Shown: positions 23,528 to 32,648, counted from the first letter of the stretch. The stretch is 64,000 nt of DNA from CAWUEZ02 sp963921355 (GCA_963921355.3 OZ001190.1:4526001-4590000), one strand, 5' to 3'. Made by a program: numbers and translations. The notes: generated by a model from the letters alone, not told the origin.

Positions 23528-23856
23528 TAGGACACCTCCTGAACGCAGACCGTGATTTCCAGATCGTTGTCTCCGCTGGCCAAGGCCTCGATGTAGTCGC
23601 TGGCTTCCAGGATCAGGCCACCGGCCGGGATCGACACAGCGTCCTGGGCCGCGACGGGCACGGCCGAAGCAAGGTGTGTTTCCGTGTTGCTGTCAGAACT
23701 GTCGCCCCACCGCACCGTGACATCAGCGGAGTTTGCCCCATCGATGTTGCAGACCTGGATCATCAGAACGCGCGCCGTCGTTGACGCTGGGCACGTGTAG
23801 ATCGTGGCCGCTGTCGTGGTCAGTGCGCCCTTCGCATTCTTTTCGGTAACTGCCAT
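23527..23856 (-). CDS. Small beta-rich virion protein
   Basis: 109 residues. Alternating strands (ATIYTCPASTTARVLMIQVCNIDGA, DVTVRWGD, AVSIPAGGLILEASDYIEALAS, DLEITVCVQEVS) suggest a beta sandwich like those decorating phage tails or capsids. It sits between two tail-fibre genes, so a tail or fibre-associated role fits. No family named. Confidence 0.55.
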   Translation of the reverse strand: MAVTEKNAKGALTTTAATIYTCPASTTARVLMIQVCNIDGANSADVTVRWGDSSDSNTETHLASAVPVAAQDAVSIPAGGLILEASDYIEALASGDNDLEITVCVQEVS

Positions 23857-23863
23857 TGCCCCC

Positions 23864-24895
23864 TCACATCACACAGCCGAAGAAGAACGCGACCGGGATG
23901 TCGGCGTTCGTGACGGCTTTGCCCTTCATGTCCAGACCGGTGGAATTGAACGCGCCGACTTGGGTTCCGTTGGAGGAAATTGAGACCTCACCGTCGCCCG
24001 ACCGGTACGCGCCGGTGTCTGTGTCGGCCCCGAAGGCAAACCCCGGAGCCGCCGCCGAACCGTCGCCCGCGTTCGTGATCGAGCCGGCGTCGCCCTTGTC
24101 GCCCTTGTCGCCCTGATCACCGTTGCGGATGAACGTGACGGTAATTGGATCGTTGTTGGCGATGGTCCCATTGCCGTCCACATAGGAGACCGTGAAATCC
24201 ATATACCCGGTGTTGTCCGTCAGGCTCGTAACCGAGAAGACATGGAAGGTTGCCGGTGTGGCTTTGGACCGCAGAATGATGTGGCCCTTCACCGTGGACG
24301 TGCTGTCGTCCCACGTCGCGAGGTACCCGGAGACATCCGCGCCCGTGCCGTCCGCATCATCGATGTAGATGCCCGTAGCGCTCGATTGCGTCGCGTTGTC
24401 GAGCCGCAGGAACCCAGAGCCCGGATCGCTGTCGGTCGTCGTTGTGCTGAAGACATAGGACAGCCCGCCGACGAATGTCTGATCGCCGCTTTCGAAGAAG
24501 TCGAGCGCGTAGACCGTGGTTCCGTCCGTCCACACCAGGCCATCGCGGTTGGCGGAGATTGAGGCCGTATCTGACCCGTTCGAATAGGTGATCGCGTAGG
24601 CCGTGGTGTTGTTGATGAACCACCAATTCTCGGTCGCCGGAATGGTGATGGTCGGGGCCGCCGAAAGGCCGCCGTCCGTGTACCTGTGGACGCGTGGCGC
24701 AATTTCGTTGTCGGTCGTGTAGTTCGCGCTGGTCAGGGTCTTGTCGCCGGTCAGAGACATGACCTCAATGCCAAAGATGGCGTCGTCCAGCAGGTCAAAG
24801 TTGCCGTTCAGGCCACCGGACAGACCCCACGTATTGAGGTTGTCGCCCAGGCCCTGCTTGCGGAGCTTGCCAATCGTTGTCGGGTTACTTGCCAT
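23864..24895 (-). CDS. Tail fibre protein with collagen-like segment
   Basis: 343 residues. The N-terminal LRKQGLGDNLNTWGLSGGLNGNFDLLDDAI is a common virion-attachment start in tail fibres. A short collagen-like run GDQGDKGDKGDAG (around residue 270) is followed by DTDTGAYRSGDGEVSISSNGTQVGAF, a fibre-shaft repeat. The rest is Thr/Asp/Ser-rich. Predicted trimeric fibre acting with the polyglycine protein in host binding. Confidence 0.65.
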   Translation of the reverse strand: MASNPTTIGKLRKQGLGDNLNTWGLSGGLNGNFDLLDDAIFGIEVMSLTGDKTLTSANYTTDNEIAPRVHRYTDGGLSAAPTITIPATENWWFINNTTAYAITYSNGSDTASISANRDGLVWTDGTTVYALDFFESGDQTFVGGLSYVFSTTTTDSDPGSGFLRLDNATQSSATGIYIDDADGTGADVSGYLATWDDSTSTVKGHIILRSKATPATFHVFSVTSLTDNTGYMDFTVSYVDGNGTIANNDPITVTFIRNGDQGDKGDKGDAGSITNAGDGSAAAPGFAFGADTDTGAYRSGDGEVSISSNGTQVGAFNSTGLDMKGKAVTNADIPVAFFFGCVM

Positions 24896-25158
24896 CAGGA
24901 CACCACCGCTCTGTCCGTCACGCGCCGCCAGTTTGTGCCGTCGCTCACAGCCACAACCGCACCGCCGCTCTCATCGCTCACGTAGACTGCGCATCCGGGC
25001 GTTGCCGCGCTCGGCAAGTTCGCCACGGTTACGCTTCTCAGCTTCAAGGTTTGGCCCTGGCGGAAGAACTGCGACTCCACCCGGGTCATGAATGGGTTCA
25101 GGATCTGGATAAGCTGATTGGCCCACCCTTCCCAGGTTCCCGAGGGGCGGGGGATCAC
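24895..25158 (-). CDS. Small tail-associated protein
   Basis: 87 residues. A helical start (GWANQLIQILNPFMTRVES) leads to the strand-rich LRSVTVANLPSAATPGCAVYVSDESGGAVVAVSDGTNWRRV, a segment found in tail fibre and tail spike connectors. It overlaps the fibre gene by one base and the adaptor gene by four. Likely a fibre connector; function inferred from position. Confidence 0.55.
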   Translation of the reverse strand: MIPRPSGTWEGWANQLIQILNPFMTRVESQFFRQGQTLKLRSVTVANLPSAATPGCAVYVSDESGGAVVAVSDGTNWRRVTDRAVVS

Positions 25159-25784
25159 ACCACGTTCCTAACGTCGATGGTCTGCTTCTTCGGCGCTCCG
25201 CTGTACCGCGACCGGGTGTCGTCACCTGCGACCGCAGCGGCCGCATCCCGATACAGGCCAATCCACGTCTGTAGCCTTTCGTCTTCACCCAGGTAGGGCG
25301 CGCTCTCGATGCAGGAGCCGTACAGGTACACGTCCGGGTGGTAGGTCAGCAGCCAGTTCGTGTCTGTATCCGCCGACAGCGCCGAAAGCCGCTGGTAGTA
25401 GGCGAGCACCGCCCCCACCGTTGAATTCGGGTACGGTCCCACCGTCACCGTATCGCCAACCACCGTGTAGTTAACTGGATCGGCCGGGGTGTCCGTCGTA
25501 TAGGTGTTCTCGAACACAGACGGGGTTTGGTACTCTAGCCGAATCCTCGGGGTCGACTGCCACACCAGCGTCCGTGTTTCGATGTAGTCCGCCGGAAGAG
25601 TTGCCTCGTCCCCCGTGAAGGTGAGCGTCGTGGTTGTTTCCATCCGCCGATTGCGGAACTGGACCTCGCGATTAACCCGTGCCTCCAGCAGCATCACGAA
25701 ATCCGGGATCTTGGCCGTCAGATCGTCCCGGACCAGCAGATCCGCGATGGAAGTCCGAAGCTCGCCGTAGTTACTCAGCGCCAT
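25155..25784 (-). CDS. Head-tail adaptor protein (SU10/gp4-like)
   Basis: 209 residues. Opening LRTSIADLLVRDDLTAKIPDFVMLLEARVNREVQFRNRRMETTTTL is characteristic of podovirus adaptor proteins that extend the portal ring. A beta domain follows (ATLPADYIETRTL, YTVVGDTVTVGPYP), then the helical end LLTYHPDVYLYGSCIESAPYLGED. Position downstream of capsid genes agrees. It overlaps the glycosyltransferase-like gene by 14 bases. Confidence 0.7.
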   Translation of the reverse strand: MALSNYGELRTSIADLLVRDDLTAKIPDFVMLLEARVNREVQFRNRRMETTTTLTFTGDEATLPADYIETRTLVWQSTPRIRLEYQTPSVFENTYTTDTPADPVNYTVVGDTVTVGPYPNSTVGAVLAYYQRLSALSADTDTNWLLTYHPDVYLYGSCIESAPYLGEDERLQTWIGLYRDAAAAVAGDDTRSRYSGAPKKQTIDVRNVV

Positions 25785-27114
25785 TCAAGACCTCCACAAT
25801 CCGGTCTCGGACACGCTCAAGCGTCCAGTCCCGCATGACCTCCACACAGCCGTACCAGGGCTGTTCGCCGCCGTATCGCCAGCCGGGGCGGTCATTCAGG
25901 AGCACAAGGCAGGGCGTCCCCAGAGCCCCTGCAAGGTGGGTTACGGCGTTCGGAACCGACACCACTAGGTCAAGCTCTTTCACCAGGGCTGCTGTGTAGT
26001 CGTAGTCCAAATCCCGCGCCGTGATGTACGGGAAGACGTGCACCCCACATTCCTCGGGACGCTCCGCATCCAGCGTGTGCTCAAGGTTGATGAACTCGGC
26101 ATCGATATGGGCGAACGCCGTCATCATTTCTTTCAGATCGATCAGCTTGTCGTAGAACCCGGTCTGGATCGTCCCGCCCTTCCAGGAGATGCCGATCTTC
26201 TTTCGCCGGGGCATCGGGGCCAGAAGCCCCCGCACCATCGCTCTGCGACCGCTACAGGCCCGCAGATAGGGCTCACCGGGGAAATCCGCCGCTTCGTTTC
26301 GATACAGTCCCGGCAGCTGCGCCGCGCTGATCTTCGTGCGCGGCCCTACATCATTGGGCCAGTGCGGCACGTCGTCGTATCGCGTCCCGTAGACCCTCGC
26401 TTTCGGGAATGACCGGGAGAACAGCCCCACAAGCCGGGGCATCGACTCGATAACCGGCTCGTCCATCTGTTCGAGGGCATCCGGGATGCAGGAAGCGAAC
26501 TGCACTTCATCGCCGATGCCCTGTTCCCCGTAGATGATTGTTGGCCCCTGACCGCCGGGCAGCCAGGTCGGCATCCCCTTGAACCGCTCCACCCTGTCTC
26601 GATGGCCAATGCCCAGGTCGTAGGCCCGCCAACCCTCGCGCCAATCCCCACGTTGCAGGAGCACGAACGCCTTGTTGCGCTCAATCTCGGAAAGGTCCGC
26701 CTGACCCCATTCCGATACGCCCAGAACCTTCTCAGGCTTCATGAACCAGTCCCACGCGTCGTCAAACCGCGCGAGGTTGATACAGACCATTCCCGCGTTG
26801 TTGATCGTCGGGATGTGCTTTGGGTTCAGTTCGTGCGCTTGCTCCAGGATGGTTAGGGCTTGTTCGTACTCCCCCAGCCCCGTAAGCACCCGCGCAAGGT
26901 CCGAATACGTCTCCGCGCTCGGGTGGATCTTCGCGGCCACCTGAGCCATCAGGTAGGCCTGCCCAAACTGGTTGGTGTCAAAGTAGATCGACCCGAGTTT
27001 GGCCAATGAATTCCAGTCGTGCGGGTCGCCTGCAATTGCCGCGTCAAAGCACGCGATCGCCTCGACGATATCGCCCGAACGCGCCGCCGCCGTACCCATC
27101 TCGTTGAAGTTCAC
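25771..27114 (-). CDS. TPR-glycosyltransferase-like protein
   Basis: 447 residues. The N-terminal 140 residues are tetratricopeptide repeats (GDIVEAIACFDAAIAGDPHDW, GEYEQALTILEQAHELNPKHI). The C-terminal part is a GT-B-like domain: GDWREGWRAYD, GPTIIYGEQGIGDEVQFASCIPD, KKIGISWKGG and LVKELDLVVSVPNAVTHLAGALGTPCLVLL, resembling TPR-linked glycosyltransferases (GT41 or GT9-like). It is encoded in line with adaptor and head genes, so it may glycosylate a virion protein or modify host surface sugars. Donor and acceptor unknown. Confidence 0.7.
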   Translation of the reverse strand: MNFNEMGTAAARSGDIVEAIACFDAAIAGDPHDWNSLAKLGSIYFDTNQFGQAYLMAQVAAKIHPSAETYSDLARVLTGLGEYEQALTILEQAHELNPKHIPTINNAGMVCINLARFDDAWDWFMKPEKVLGVSEWGQADLSEIERNKAFVLLQRGDWREGWRAYDLGIGHRDRVERFKGMPTWLPGGQGPTIIYGEQGIGDEVQFASCIPDALEQMDEPVIESMPRLVGLFSRSFPKARVYGTRYDDVPHWPNDVGPRTKISAAQLPGLYRNEAADFPGEPYLRACSGRRAMVRGLLAPMPRRKKIGISWKGGTIQTGFYDKLIDLKEMMTAFAHIDAEFINLEHTLDAERPEECGVHVFPYITARDLDYDYTAALVKELDLVVSVPNAVTHLAGALGTPCLVLLNDRPGWRYGGEQPWYGCVEVMRDWTLERVRDRIVEVLNGAE

Positions 27115-27455
27115 AGGATCTTCTTCCTGATGCCGATTTGAGAGGTGTTCACCCGCAGCGCGCGGTAGTCGATGTCATCGAGCTTGGCGAGCAACTTCAG
27201 CCCGTCGTTCGGGTCGCGCCAGTCAATGCCCTCGGTGATCCGCCAGTGCTCCAGAAGGAACAGCGGGACGCGACCGACATGCCACATATCCTTCTCTTTG
27301 CCCTTCGCCACGTCCGGGCCTTGGACTGCCTTGTTTTCCTCGATGATGGTGTCGACGCCCTTCCACTCGGTGTGAATGAAAGACGTGTCCGTCGCTTCGT
27401 CGTACTCGAACCACTCGGTCTTAAGCGGGTCGTCGTCGAATAGAATTCTGCCCAT
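27111..27455 (-). CDS. Head-associated protein of unknown function
   Basis: 114 residues, hydrophilic, mixed alpha/beta (LFDDDPLKTEWFEYDEATDTSFIHTEW, VPLFLLEHWRITEGIDWRDPNDG). Similar short proteins occur just after SU10-type capsid genes in prophages and are suspected head-completion or decoration proteins. The start codon lies four bases from a strong terminator that separates it from the capsid gene, so it may be expressed at a lower level. Confidence 0.55.
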   Translation of the reverse strand: MGRILFDDDPLKTEWFEYDEATDTSFIHTEWKGVDTIIEENKAVQGPDVAKGKEKDMWHVGRVPLFLLEHWRITEGIDWRDPNDGLKLLAKLDDIDYRALRVNTSQIGIRKKIL

Positions 27456-27458
27456 CAG

Positions 27459-27483
27459 AAAAAGGGAGGGCCGAAGCCCTCCC
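27459..27483 (-). terminator. Rho-independent terminator after the major capsid gene
   Basis: On the minus strand GGGAGGGC-TTCG-GCCCTCCC forms a perfect 8-bp stem with a stable UUCG loop and is followed by TTTTT. It begins eight bases after the capsid stop codon. In phages such a site lets capsid mRNA accumulate while part of the transcription reads on to the tail genes. Confidence 0.85.
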
Positions 27484-27490
27484 CTCCCTA

Positions 27491-28477
27491 CTAGCTGGTG
27501 GTCAAACCCACGACCTTGCCGTGAGCTTTCTCGTTGCTCACCGCCAGCGTGACTTCGCCGACGATGTGCGCCTTCTTGCTGTCACCCGTCTTCGCAAGGT
27601 CTTCCTTGACGAATGGACGCAGGTAGCAGACTTCCAGGTATTCGAAGTCCAGGAACAGCGCGGACTGCTCACGACTGAACCGATCCGCGACGACCTTGAC
27701 GCCCTGCTGACCCGAGAAGTCGGTGATGTAGATGTCCGCAGCACCGAGCACGGAGGCCTGGGCGTTGCTCATGCCCGCCGTGTCCCGATACAGGTTCGCG
27801 ATACCAGCGAAGTTCTGCGAGAACTGCTGCTTGTTGAACGAGCCGACGATCAGGTAATCCGGCTCGCCGCCGTTGTCCCAGCAGGACTTGGCCAGCGTGC
27901 GCATCAGGCTTTCCGTGAACGCGCCTGTGGCGGTCGGATCGACCGGAGCGGACACGGAACCAGCACTGTATCCAGCGGTGGTCGCGCCGCCCTGTGCAGC
28001 CGCATAGGCGATGTTCGAAGTCAGATACGACTCGATGCCCGCCATCGTGGCCGCAACCGTAGTGCTGCCGGTGACGGTGGCCTGGTTGCCGGTGATGGCC
28101 TTCTCCAGATCGCGCTTGATTTCCTTCATGCGCTTCTTGAGTTGGTAGGCCATCTGGCTCTTGTACCCGGCCTTCTTGATCGCCTCCGACGACCCGGAAA
28201 CCTGCGCGGTCTTCTTCAAGATCTGCGTGCGGTTGCCCGGACGGACAGTCGCGGTGTCAGCCGTCGCCGTCGAGTCATCGCCCTCGATGTGGGCGTTCGT
28301 CGCCGCTGCGGCCAGTTCGTCAGTGTTCCACTCGTGATACTTCGCAGCAGCCGTGCCCTGCTTGGCGCGGCTGAGAACCGGCGTATCAACCGGCGAGATG
28401 TCGTAGATGATGTCCTGAAGATCCTCGCGGGCGTTGACGCGCGAGGCGGACAGCGTCGTTCCAGAAGGAACTGCCAT
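27491..28477 (-). CDS. Major capsid protein, SU10/DUF5309 type
   Basis: 328 residues. The family opening is clear: SGTTLSASRVNAREDLQDIIYDISPVDTPVLSRAK, then KYHEWNTDEL and RTQILKKTAQVSGSSEAIKKAG; the P-domain-like part has DYLIVGSFNKQQFSQNFAG, and the end carries VGEVTLAVSNEKAHGKVVGL. These proteins build HK97-fold icosahedral heads. Followed by a strong terminator and preceded by the scaffold gene, the standard order. Confidence 0.85.
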   Translation of the reverse strand: MAVPSGTTLSASRVNAREDLQDIIYDISPVDTPVLSRAKQGTAAAKYHEWNTDELAAAATNAHIEGDDSTATADTATVRPGNRTQILKKTAQVSGSSEAIKKAGYKSQMAYQLKKRMKEIKRDLEKAITGNQATVTGSTTVAATMAGIESYLTSNIAYAAAQGGATTAGYSAGSVSAPVDPTATGAFTESLMRTLAKSCWDNGGEPDYLIVGSFNKQQFSQNFAGIANLYRDTAGMSNAQASVLGAADIYITDFSGQQGVKVVADRFSREQSALFLDFEYLEVCYLRPFVKEDLAKTGDSKKAHIVGEVTLAVSNEKAHGKVVGLTTS

Positions 28478-28500
28478 TTCATGCCTCCATTAACTGGCGA

Positions 28501-29400
28501 TTACACGTAGTCTTCCAAGACCTTGACCCAGGCATCGTTTGATTGGGTCTTGCGCGCGTGATCCAGCTTGGTGCGTTGGGCAGACTTGGCGGACGGCTTT
28601 ACTGCGGAACCCGGCTTTTGAACCTTGGGCTTGCCCGCAACCTTCTTTTTCGCGGTGTCCTTCTTGACCTTCTGAGCCTTGAAGTGGGCATGAGCAGCCC
28701 GCAGCCATTTGACCAAGCGGGCATCCCCCACGAGCGCAACGTCCTGCTCATCAAACCCGTCATCGATCAGGGCTTGGCGCAGTTCCGTCTGTTCGCGCTG
28801 TGCGACTTCCGCGTTGGTCCACTCCGGGATGAGCTCGGGGAGCAACGCCGCCTGTGTGGCCAAGTGCTGCTGCCGACGCTGTTCCTGTTGGAGTGCCTGC
28901 TGCTGGGCAACCTCTTGGCGCTTGGCGTTACGTTCCCGCCAGTCGCGTTCGATCTTGGGGGCTCCCAACGGATCTTCGTCGTAGAGCTTGTCCCAATCGG
29001 GCTCGGTCTCTTGAAGGCCTTGAAGTGCCTCGAACTGCTGCCGAAGCACCGCCGCCGCCTGCTGCCTTTCGGCCTCAAACTGTTTCTCGCGCTCCGCAAG
29101 CTGCTGTGTCTTACGGGTGTAATCGGAGCGCATCAGAATCCCGTCTCGGACCTGTTCAGCGGTTAGCCGTTGGGTTTGACCATCGATTTCAACCTCGATG
29201 GTTCCCGCCGGGGCCGCCTCTACGTCCTCAACTTCTTCCTCATCGTCCGTTTCTTCCGCTTCCTCTTCGGCCTCGACCTCCGGTTCCGCGTCGTCCTCGG
29301 CTTGTCCGGCATCTGCCGGGGCCGCTTCTTCATCTTCGGCCGCATCGGCCTCAATGAAAGCCTCCAGCCGCTCCTCAACGGAGGGCTGTTCCGTATCCAT
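28501..29400 (-). CDS. Scaffolding protein
   Basis: 299 residues from ATG 29400 (ATG 29406 lies only two bases from the AGGTGAG site and is less likely). The first 70 residues are almost wholly acidic with Ala (EEEAEETDDEEEVEDVEAA), followed by TQRLTAEQVRDGILMRSDYTRKTQQLAEREKQFE, the pattern of SU10/P22-type scaffolds, then long coiled coil and a Lys-rich tail. Acts inside the procapsid and leaves before DNA packaging. It sits between portal and capsid genes as expected. Confidence 0.75.
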   Translation of the reverse strand: MDTEQPSVEERLEAFIEADAAEDEEAAPADAGQAEDDAEPEVEAEEEAEETDDEEEVEDVEAAPAGTIEVEIDGQTQRLTAEQVRDGILMRSDYTRKTQQLAEREKQFEAERQQAAAVLRQQFEALQGLQETEPDWDKLYDEDPLGAPKIERDWRERNAKRQEVAQQQALQQEQRRQQHLATQAALLPELIPEWTNAEVAQREQTELRQALIDDGFDEQDVALVGDARLVKWLRAAHAHFKAQKVKKDTAKKKVAGKPKVQKPGSAVKPSAKSAQRTKLDHARKTQSNDAWVKVLEDYV

Positions 29401-29440
29401 TGCCATGTCTCACCTATTTCGAGGGGCCTAACGCTTGTCC

Positions 29441-29719
29441 TCAGAGCCACCGCCGGGCGTTTTCATCCTTGGCGATGTCTTTCGCCGCCTTGGCGGCTTT
29501 CTTCCCGTCGTGGACAACCTTCTCCAGATGCTTGCGAACCTTGCGCAGCACCTGCACGCCTATCAGGCAGCGCGTGCGGGCTTCGTCATCCCTGGCCGGG
29601 GCAGCCAACGCGCGGTCGATGAGGGCCTTCTCGTAGACCGCGAACGCTTCTTTCAGCAGGTCGTCATCAAGCAACCGCTGGGCGTCTTCAGCCCTCCACT
29701 CCGGCGAACGGTCGCTCAT
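29441..29719 (-). CDS. Small helical phage protein
   Basis: 92 residues from ATG 29719 (ATGA overlap with the preceding stop). Entirely helical and charged (EWRAEDAQRLLDDDLLKEAFAVYEKALIDRAL, KKAAKAAKDIAKDEN). Similar short proteins between portal and scaffold genes are common; one suggestion is a head-assembly helper, but nothing in the sequence proves it. Confidence 0.55.
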   Translation of the reverse strand: MSDRSPEWRAEDAQRLLDDDLLKEAFAVYEKALIDRALAAPARDDEARTRCLIGVQVLRKVRKHLEKVVHDGKKAAKAAKDIAKDENARRWL

Positions 29720-30240
29720 TCGCCGTCCTTCGGCCCTGCGAAGTTGCGCATGTAGTTGAGCAAGTTCTGCCAATCGTCGGATGTCGGGTCGTAGGTATCC
29801 TTGATATCGACAAAGCGCGTGTCGTCACCGCGCAACAGGTTGCTCACCATGGCCTGCTGACCTCCCAACGCCGTATCTCCCGCCGGGCCGTACATGAACT
29901 GAATCGCATCCCCGAAGGTCAGACCCCGTTCCGGTTTGTTGTTCTCGACCACCGGCGCCGCTTGGCTTTCGTCGGAGGTGTACATGCCGCTCGGCGAAAT
30001 GGGCTGAAGCATCCGCTCGCCCAGCCCGGCGTTCGGGTTGTAGACCACGCCGTTCAGCAGCCCACCGCCCAATTGGTTGATGGCCGTTCGCGCAATCTCT
30101 TCGTCGTCAGCGTTCGAGAACAGGCCGGTCAGGTCGCCGCGCTCGGGCCGGTAGACGGTCGCACCACCACCCAAGAGACCCTGAAGGTTCGGCGCTTGGT
30201 GATAGAGGGGGATGCCCCCGACCGTCATTGCGGGCGTCAT
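29716..30240 (-). CDS. Head-region protein of unknown function
   Basis: 174 residues from ATG 30240 (MTPAMTVGGIPLYHQAPNLQGLLGG). Gly/Asp/Asn-rich with a probable disordered start and a C-terminal region SDDWQNLLNYMRNFAGPKDGE. It sits between portal and scaffold genes. No domain recognised. Confidence 0.5.
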   Translation of the reverse strand: MTPAMTVGGIPLYHQAPNLQGLLGGGATVYRPERGDLTGLFSNADDEEIARTAINQLGGGLLNGVVYNPNAGLGERMLQPISPSGMYTSDESQAAPVVENNKPERGLTFGDAIQFMYGPAGDTALGGQQAMVSNLLRGDDTRFVDIKDTYDPTSDDWQNLLNYMRNFAGPKDGE

Positions 30241-30241
30241 A

Positions 30242-30418
30242 TCAGCAGCCCTTGCCCGCGTTCTTGCCGCCCCTGGCACCGCCCTTCTCCATGGTCAGCA
30301 ACCGGCCGTGCGGCTGCTTGCCGGTGTTGCCAACGTCGCCGTTGGGCTTGGCACTCATCTTCGATGAGCCGCCGCCACGGGTGTTACCCATCTTCTTGAT
30401 GTTCGTGTTCTCTTTCAC
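30242..30418 (-). CDS. Small Lys/Gly-rich protein
   Basis: 58 residues from GTG 30418, five bases after GGAGG and directly after the portal stop; ATG 30433 lies before that ribosome site. Very basic and glycine-rich (KKMGNTRGGGSSKMSAKPNG, EKGGARGGKNAGKGC), probably disordered, with a C-terminal Cys. It may bind nucleic acid or the portal; function unknown. Confidence 0.5.
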   Translation of the reverse strand: MKENTNIKKMGNTRGGGSSKMSAKPNGDVGNTGKQPHGRLLTMEKGGARGGKNAGKGC

Positions 30419-30419
30419 G

Positions 30420-32648
30420 TCACCCTCCGTCATTCGGGATGTTGGCGTTACCGTCTCGGCTCTTGGCGGCGATCTTCTCGCGCTCAAGCCGTTCTTCCAT
30501 CGCAAGCCGGGTCATATTGAGTTGATGCTTGCGCTCGTCGGCACGCTCTTGGGCGGCGATCTTCTCCAGCCCAATAACGCGGTCGACCTCGGCCTGAAGA
30601 ACCAACGCCCGTTCGGACGCTGCCGATTCAAGCGCGATCTTCTCGCGAGCAACTTCCTTGTCGCCCTCAATCCGCATGTGGTCGTTGGCTGCATCAAGCT
30701 GCGCCTGCCGCTCGGCTTGCGCGCCCTTCATCTCGTTCTCTTCTTGCTTGAGCGCCCGTTCCATCTCCGCCTTTACAATCTCAGGATTGGGCGGGGGCGG
30801 CTGCGTGGCCTGCTGGATACGCTGCTGTTCAACCCATTCGCCTGGGTCTTCAAAGTGCGCATCCGGGTCAAGGTCCATCGCCTCGGCCATCTTGCGCAGC
30901 GTCACGTAGTATTTCTCTAGGCTGGCAAGCGGGTTCGTCGGCCCCATCTGCGCCATCACCGCTTCCTGTTTCGCGGCGATCATCCCGGTCTTCTGGATTT
31001 GCTCGTTCTTCGTGCCAACGCCCATCGCGACGTTGATCCGCACGTCCATGTCGACGTTCCACGAACGCGGATCGATCGGCACCCACTTCTTGCGAAGACG
31101 AACCACCCGCTCCCGGTCTTGGTGGCGGTTCAGCATCTTCAGCGCCAGCTTCACAGCCCGCGTCCAGCCCGTCTCAGCAAAGGTCCGGGCGATTAGCTCG
31201 ATACGAGCCCGCGCACTGTTCGCCGCTTCCTCAACGCCTCTTGCGGTTTCCCCCTGGAGAACGTTGCCGTCCAATCCCCCGGCAAGGTCGTTCACACCTG
31301 AACGCGAGGCCAACACCCGGTCGACGTACTCAAGCATCGGGAACGCCTGCTGACCCGGCCACGCCGTCTGTATCGGCATGATCGCATCGCCTGGGGGGCC
31401 GTCCGTGACGTAGATGCTCCCCGGCTCTTCGCTCAACAGGTCGTCGAGGTCGACCTTGTCGCCGTTCACCGCCTTGTGCGGGTAGAGCGACAGGTACAGA
31501 CCGTCCATCATCGCCCGCCAGATCGCGGTCTTAAGCGCCTGGATGTCCTTGACCAGATCCGCCATCGACCAACCCACCAGACGGTAGGGCAGACGGATGG
31601 CCGTCAGATCCGCGAAGGGCAGTTCGTCGGCGGGCTCGTTCTCCAGGATTTCGGTGTTCGTGCCACCTCCAATCACCGTGACCCGTCGAAGCTCCGACAC
31701 CCCATCGCCGTCACAGTCGGCCCGCAGATAGCATTCGAAGACCCAGATGCGCTTCTGAAGCTCGGATTCCTCGGTCGGATACCCCTCCGAAAAGTCCAGG
31801 TCGTCGTAACGCTCGATTTCCTCGTCGTGGTAGTCGTCATCGGATTCCGACTTAGCCGTGCGCTCCAGAATGTCCTGGTCGTAGCCCTCGGCAAGAAGCC
31901 CTTCAATGGAACGGCGCTGGCGATGGCAGGCAAACTGCCAAGTGTGGTCGTTCTCATCCAGCGAGCGTGCACGCCGGTTAACGAGCATTTCATTCGGCGG
32001 CACCGCCATCCATTTCAAGCGCGCCTTGGTGGTCTTGCGCTTGATCTTGACCTCGTGGACAGCCTCGATCTGCGCACCCAGCCCAGCCACCGCCAAAGCC
32101 TGGTCGGGCTCGACAAGCTGACCATCCACCCGCGCATAAGCGGTGTGCTCTAACACCTCCACATCGTTGTCTTGGACGAGCTCGGTGAACTCCGGGTCCG
32201 TCAGTTCCCCGTAGACCTCGGTGCGGACAGTGTCGGTCTCATCCCACCACAGCTTGACCATTGAGGTGCGGGTGATGAGCGCCGACTTCATCCAGTCCAC
32301 GGCGGTCTGAAAGCCGGGGTTATCCCGCATCAGGACAAGGTTGACGTAGTCGGTGGCCTGCTGTGCGTATTCCTCGTCTTCCGGCCCCTCCGGCTCGAAC
32401 TTGACGACTTCATCAGTGCCCAGGAACGTCCGCACCAGCGACGGCATGACCGCTTCCACGGTCTCCATCACGTCGCGGCTCATCACCTGAGAATGGCCCA
32501 GGCGTTCGTTGCCGTAGGGCTCGCCCTCGTATCGCTCCAGGTTGTCGCGCCGCTGCTGCGATAGCTCGTCCGTCTCGTAGCCGAGTGATGCCTTGATGTG
32601 GCTGGCGACGATGGATTTCAGTTTCTCGTCGCTAACCTTCGTCTTCAT
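30420..32648 (-). CDS. Portal protein, P22-like
   Basis: 742 residues. The opening SIVASHIKASLGYETDELSQQRRDNLERYEGEPYGNE and SRDVMETVEAVMPSLVRTFLGTDEVVKF is diagnostic of the P22-type portal family. Later come the clip and wing regions (LRRVTVIGGGTNTEILENEP, RSGVNDLAGGLDGNVLQGETARGVEEA) and a long C-terminal helix barrel (EEQRIQQATQPPPPNPE onward). Twelve copies form the DNA entry ring. It lies between terminase and scaffold genes. Confidence 0.88.
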   Translation of the reverse strand: MKTKVSDEKLKSIVASHIKASLGYETDELSQQRRDNLERYEGEPYGNERLGHSQVMSRDVMETVEAVMPSLVRTFLGTDEVVKFEPEGPEDEEYAQQATDYVNLVLMRDNPGFQTAVDWMKSALITRTSMVKLWWDETDTVRTEVYGELTDPEFTELVQDNDVEVLEHTAYARVDGQLVEPDQALAVAGLGAQIEAVHEVKIKRKTTKARLKWMAVPPNEMLVNRRARSLDENDHTWQFACHRQRRSIEGLLAEGYDQDILERTAKSESDDDYHDEEIERYDDLDFSEGYPTEESELQKRIWVFECYLRADCDGDGVSELRRVTVIGGGTNTEILENEPADELPFADLTAIRLPYRLVGWSMADLVKDIQALKTAIWRAMMDGLYLSLYPHKAVNGDKVDLDDLLSEEPGSIYVTDGPPGDAIMPIQTAWPGQQAFPMLEYVDRVLASRSGVNDLAGGLDGNVLQGETARGVEEAANSARARIELIARTFAETGWTRAVKLALKMLNRHQDRERVVRLRKKWVPIDPRSWNVDMDVRINVAMGVGTKNEQIQKTGMIAAKQEAVMAQMGPTNPLASLEKYYVTLRKMAEAMDLDPDAHFEDPGEWVEQQRIQQATQPPPPNPEIVKAEMERALKQEENEMKGAQAERQAQLDAANDHMRIEGDKEVAREKIALESAASERALVLQAEVDRVIGLEKIAAQERADERKHQLNMTRLAMEERLEREKIAAKSRDGNANIPNDGG

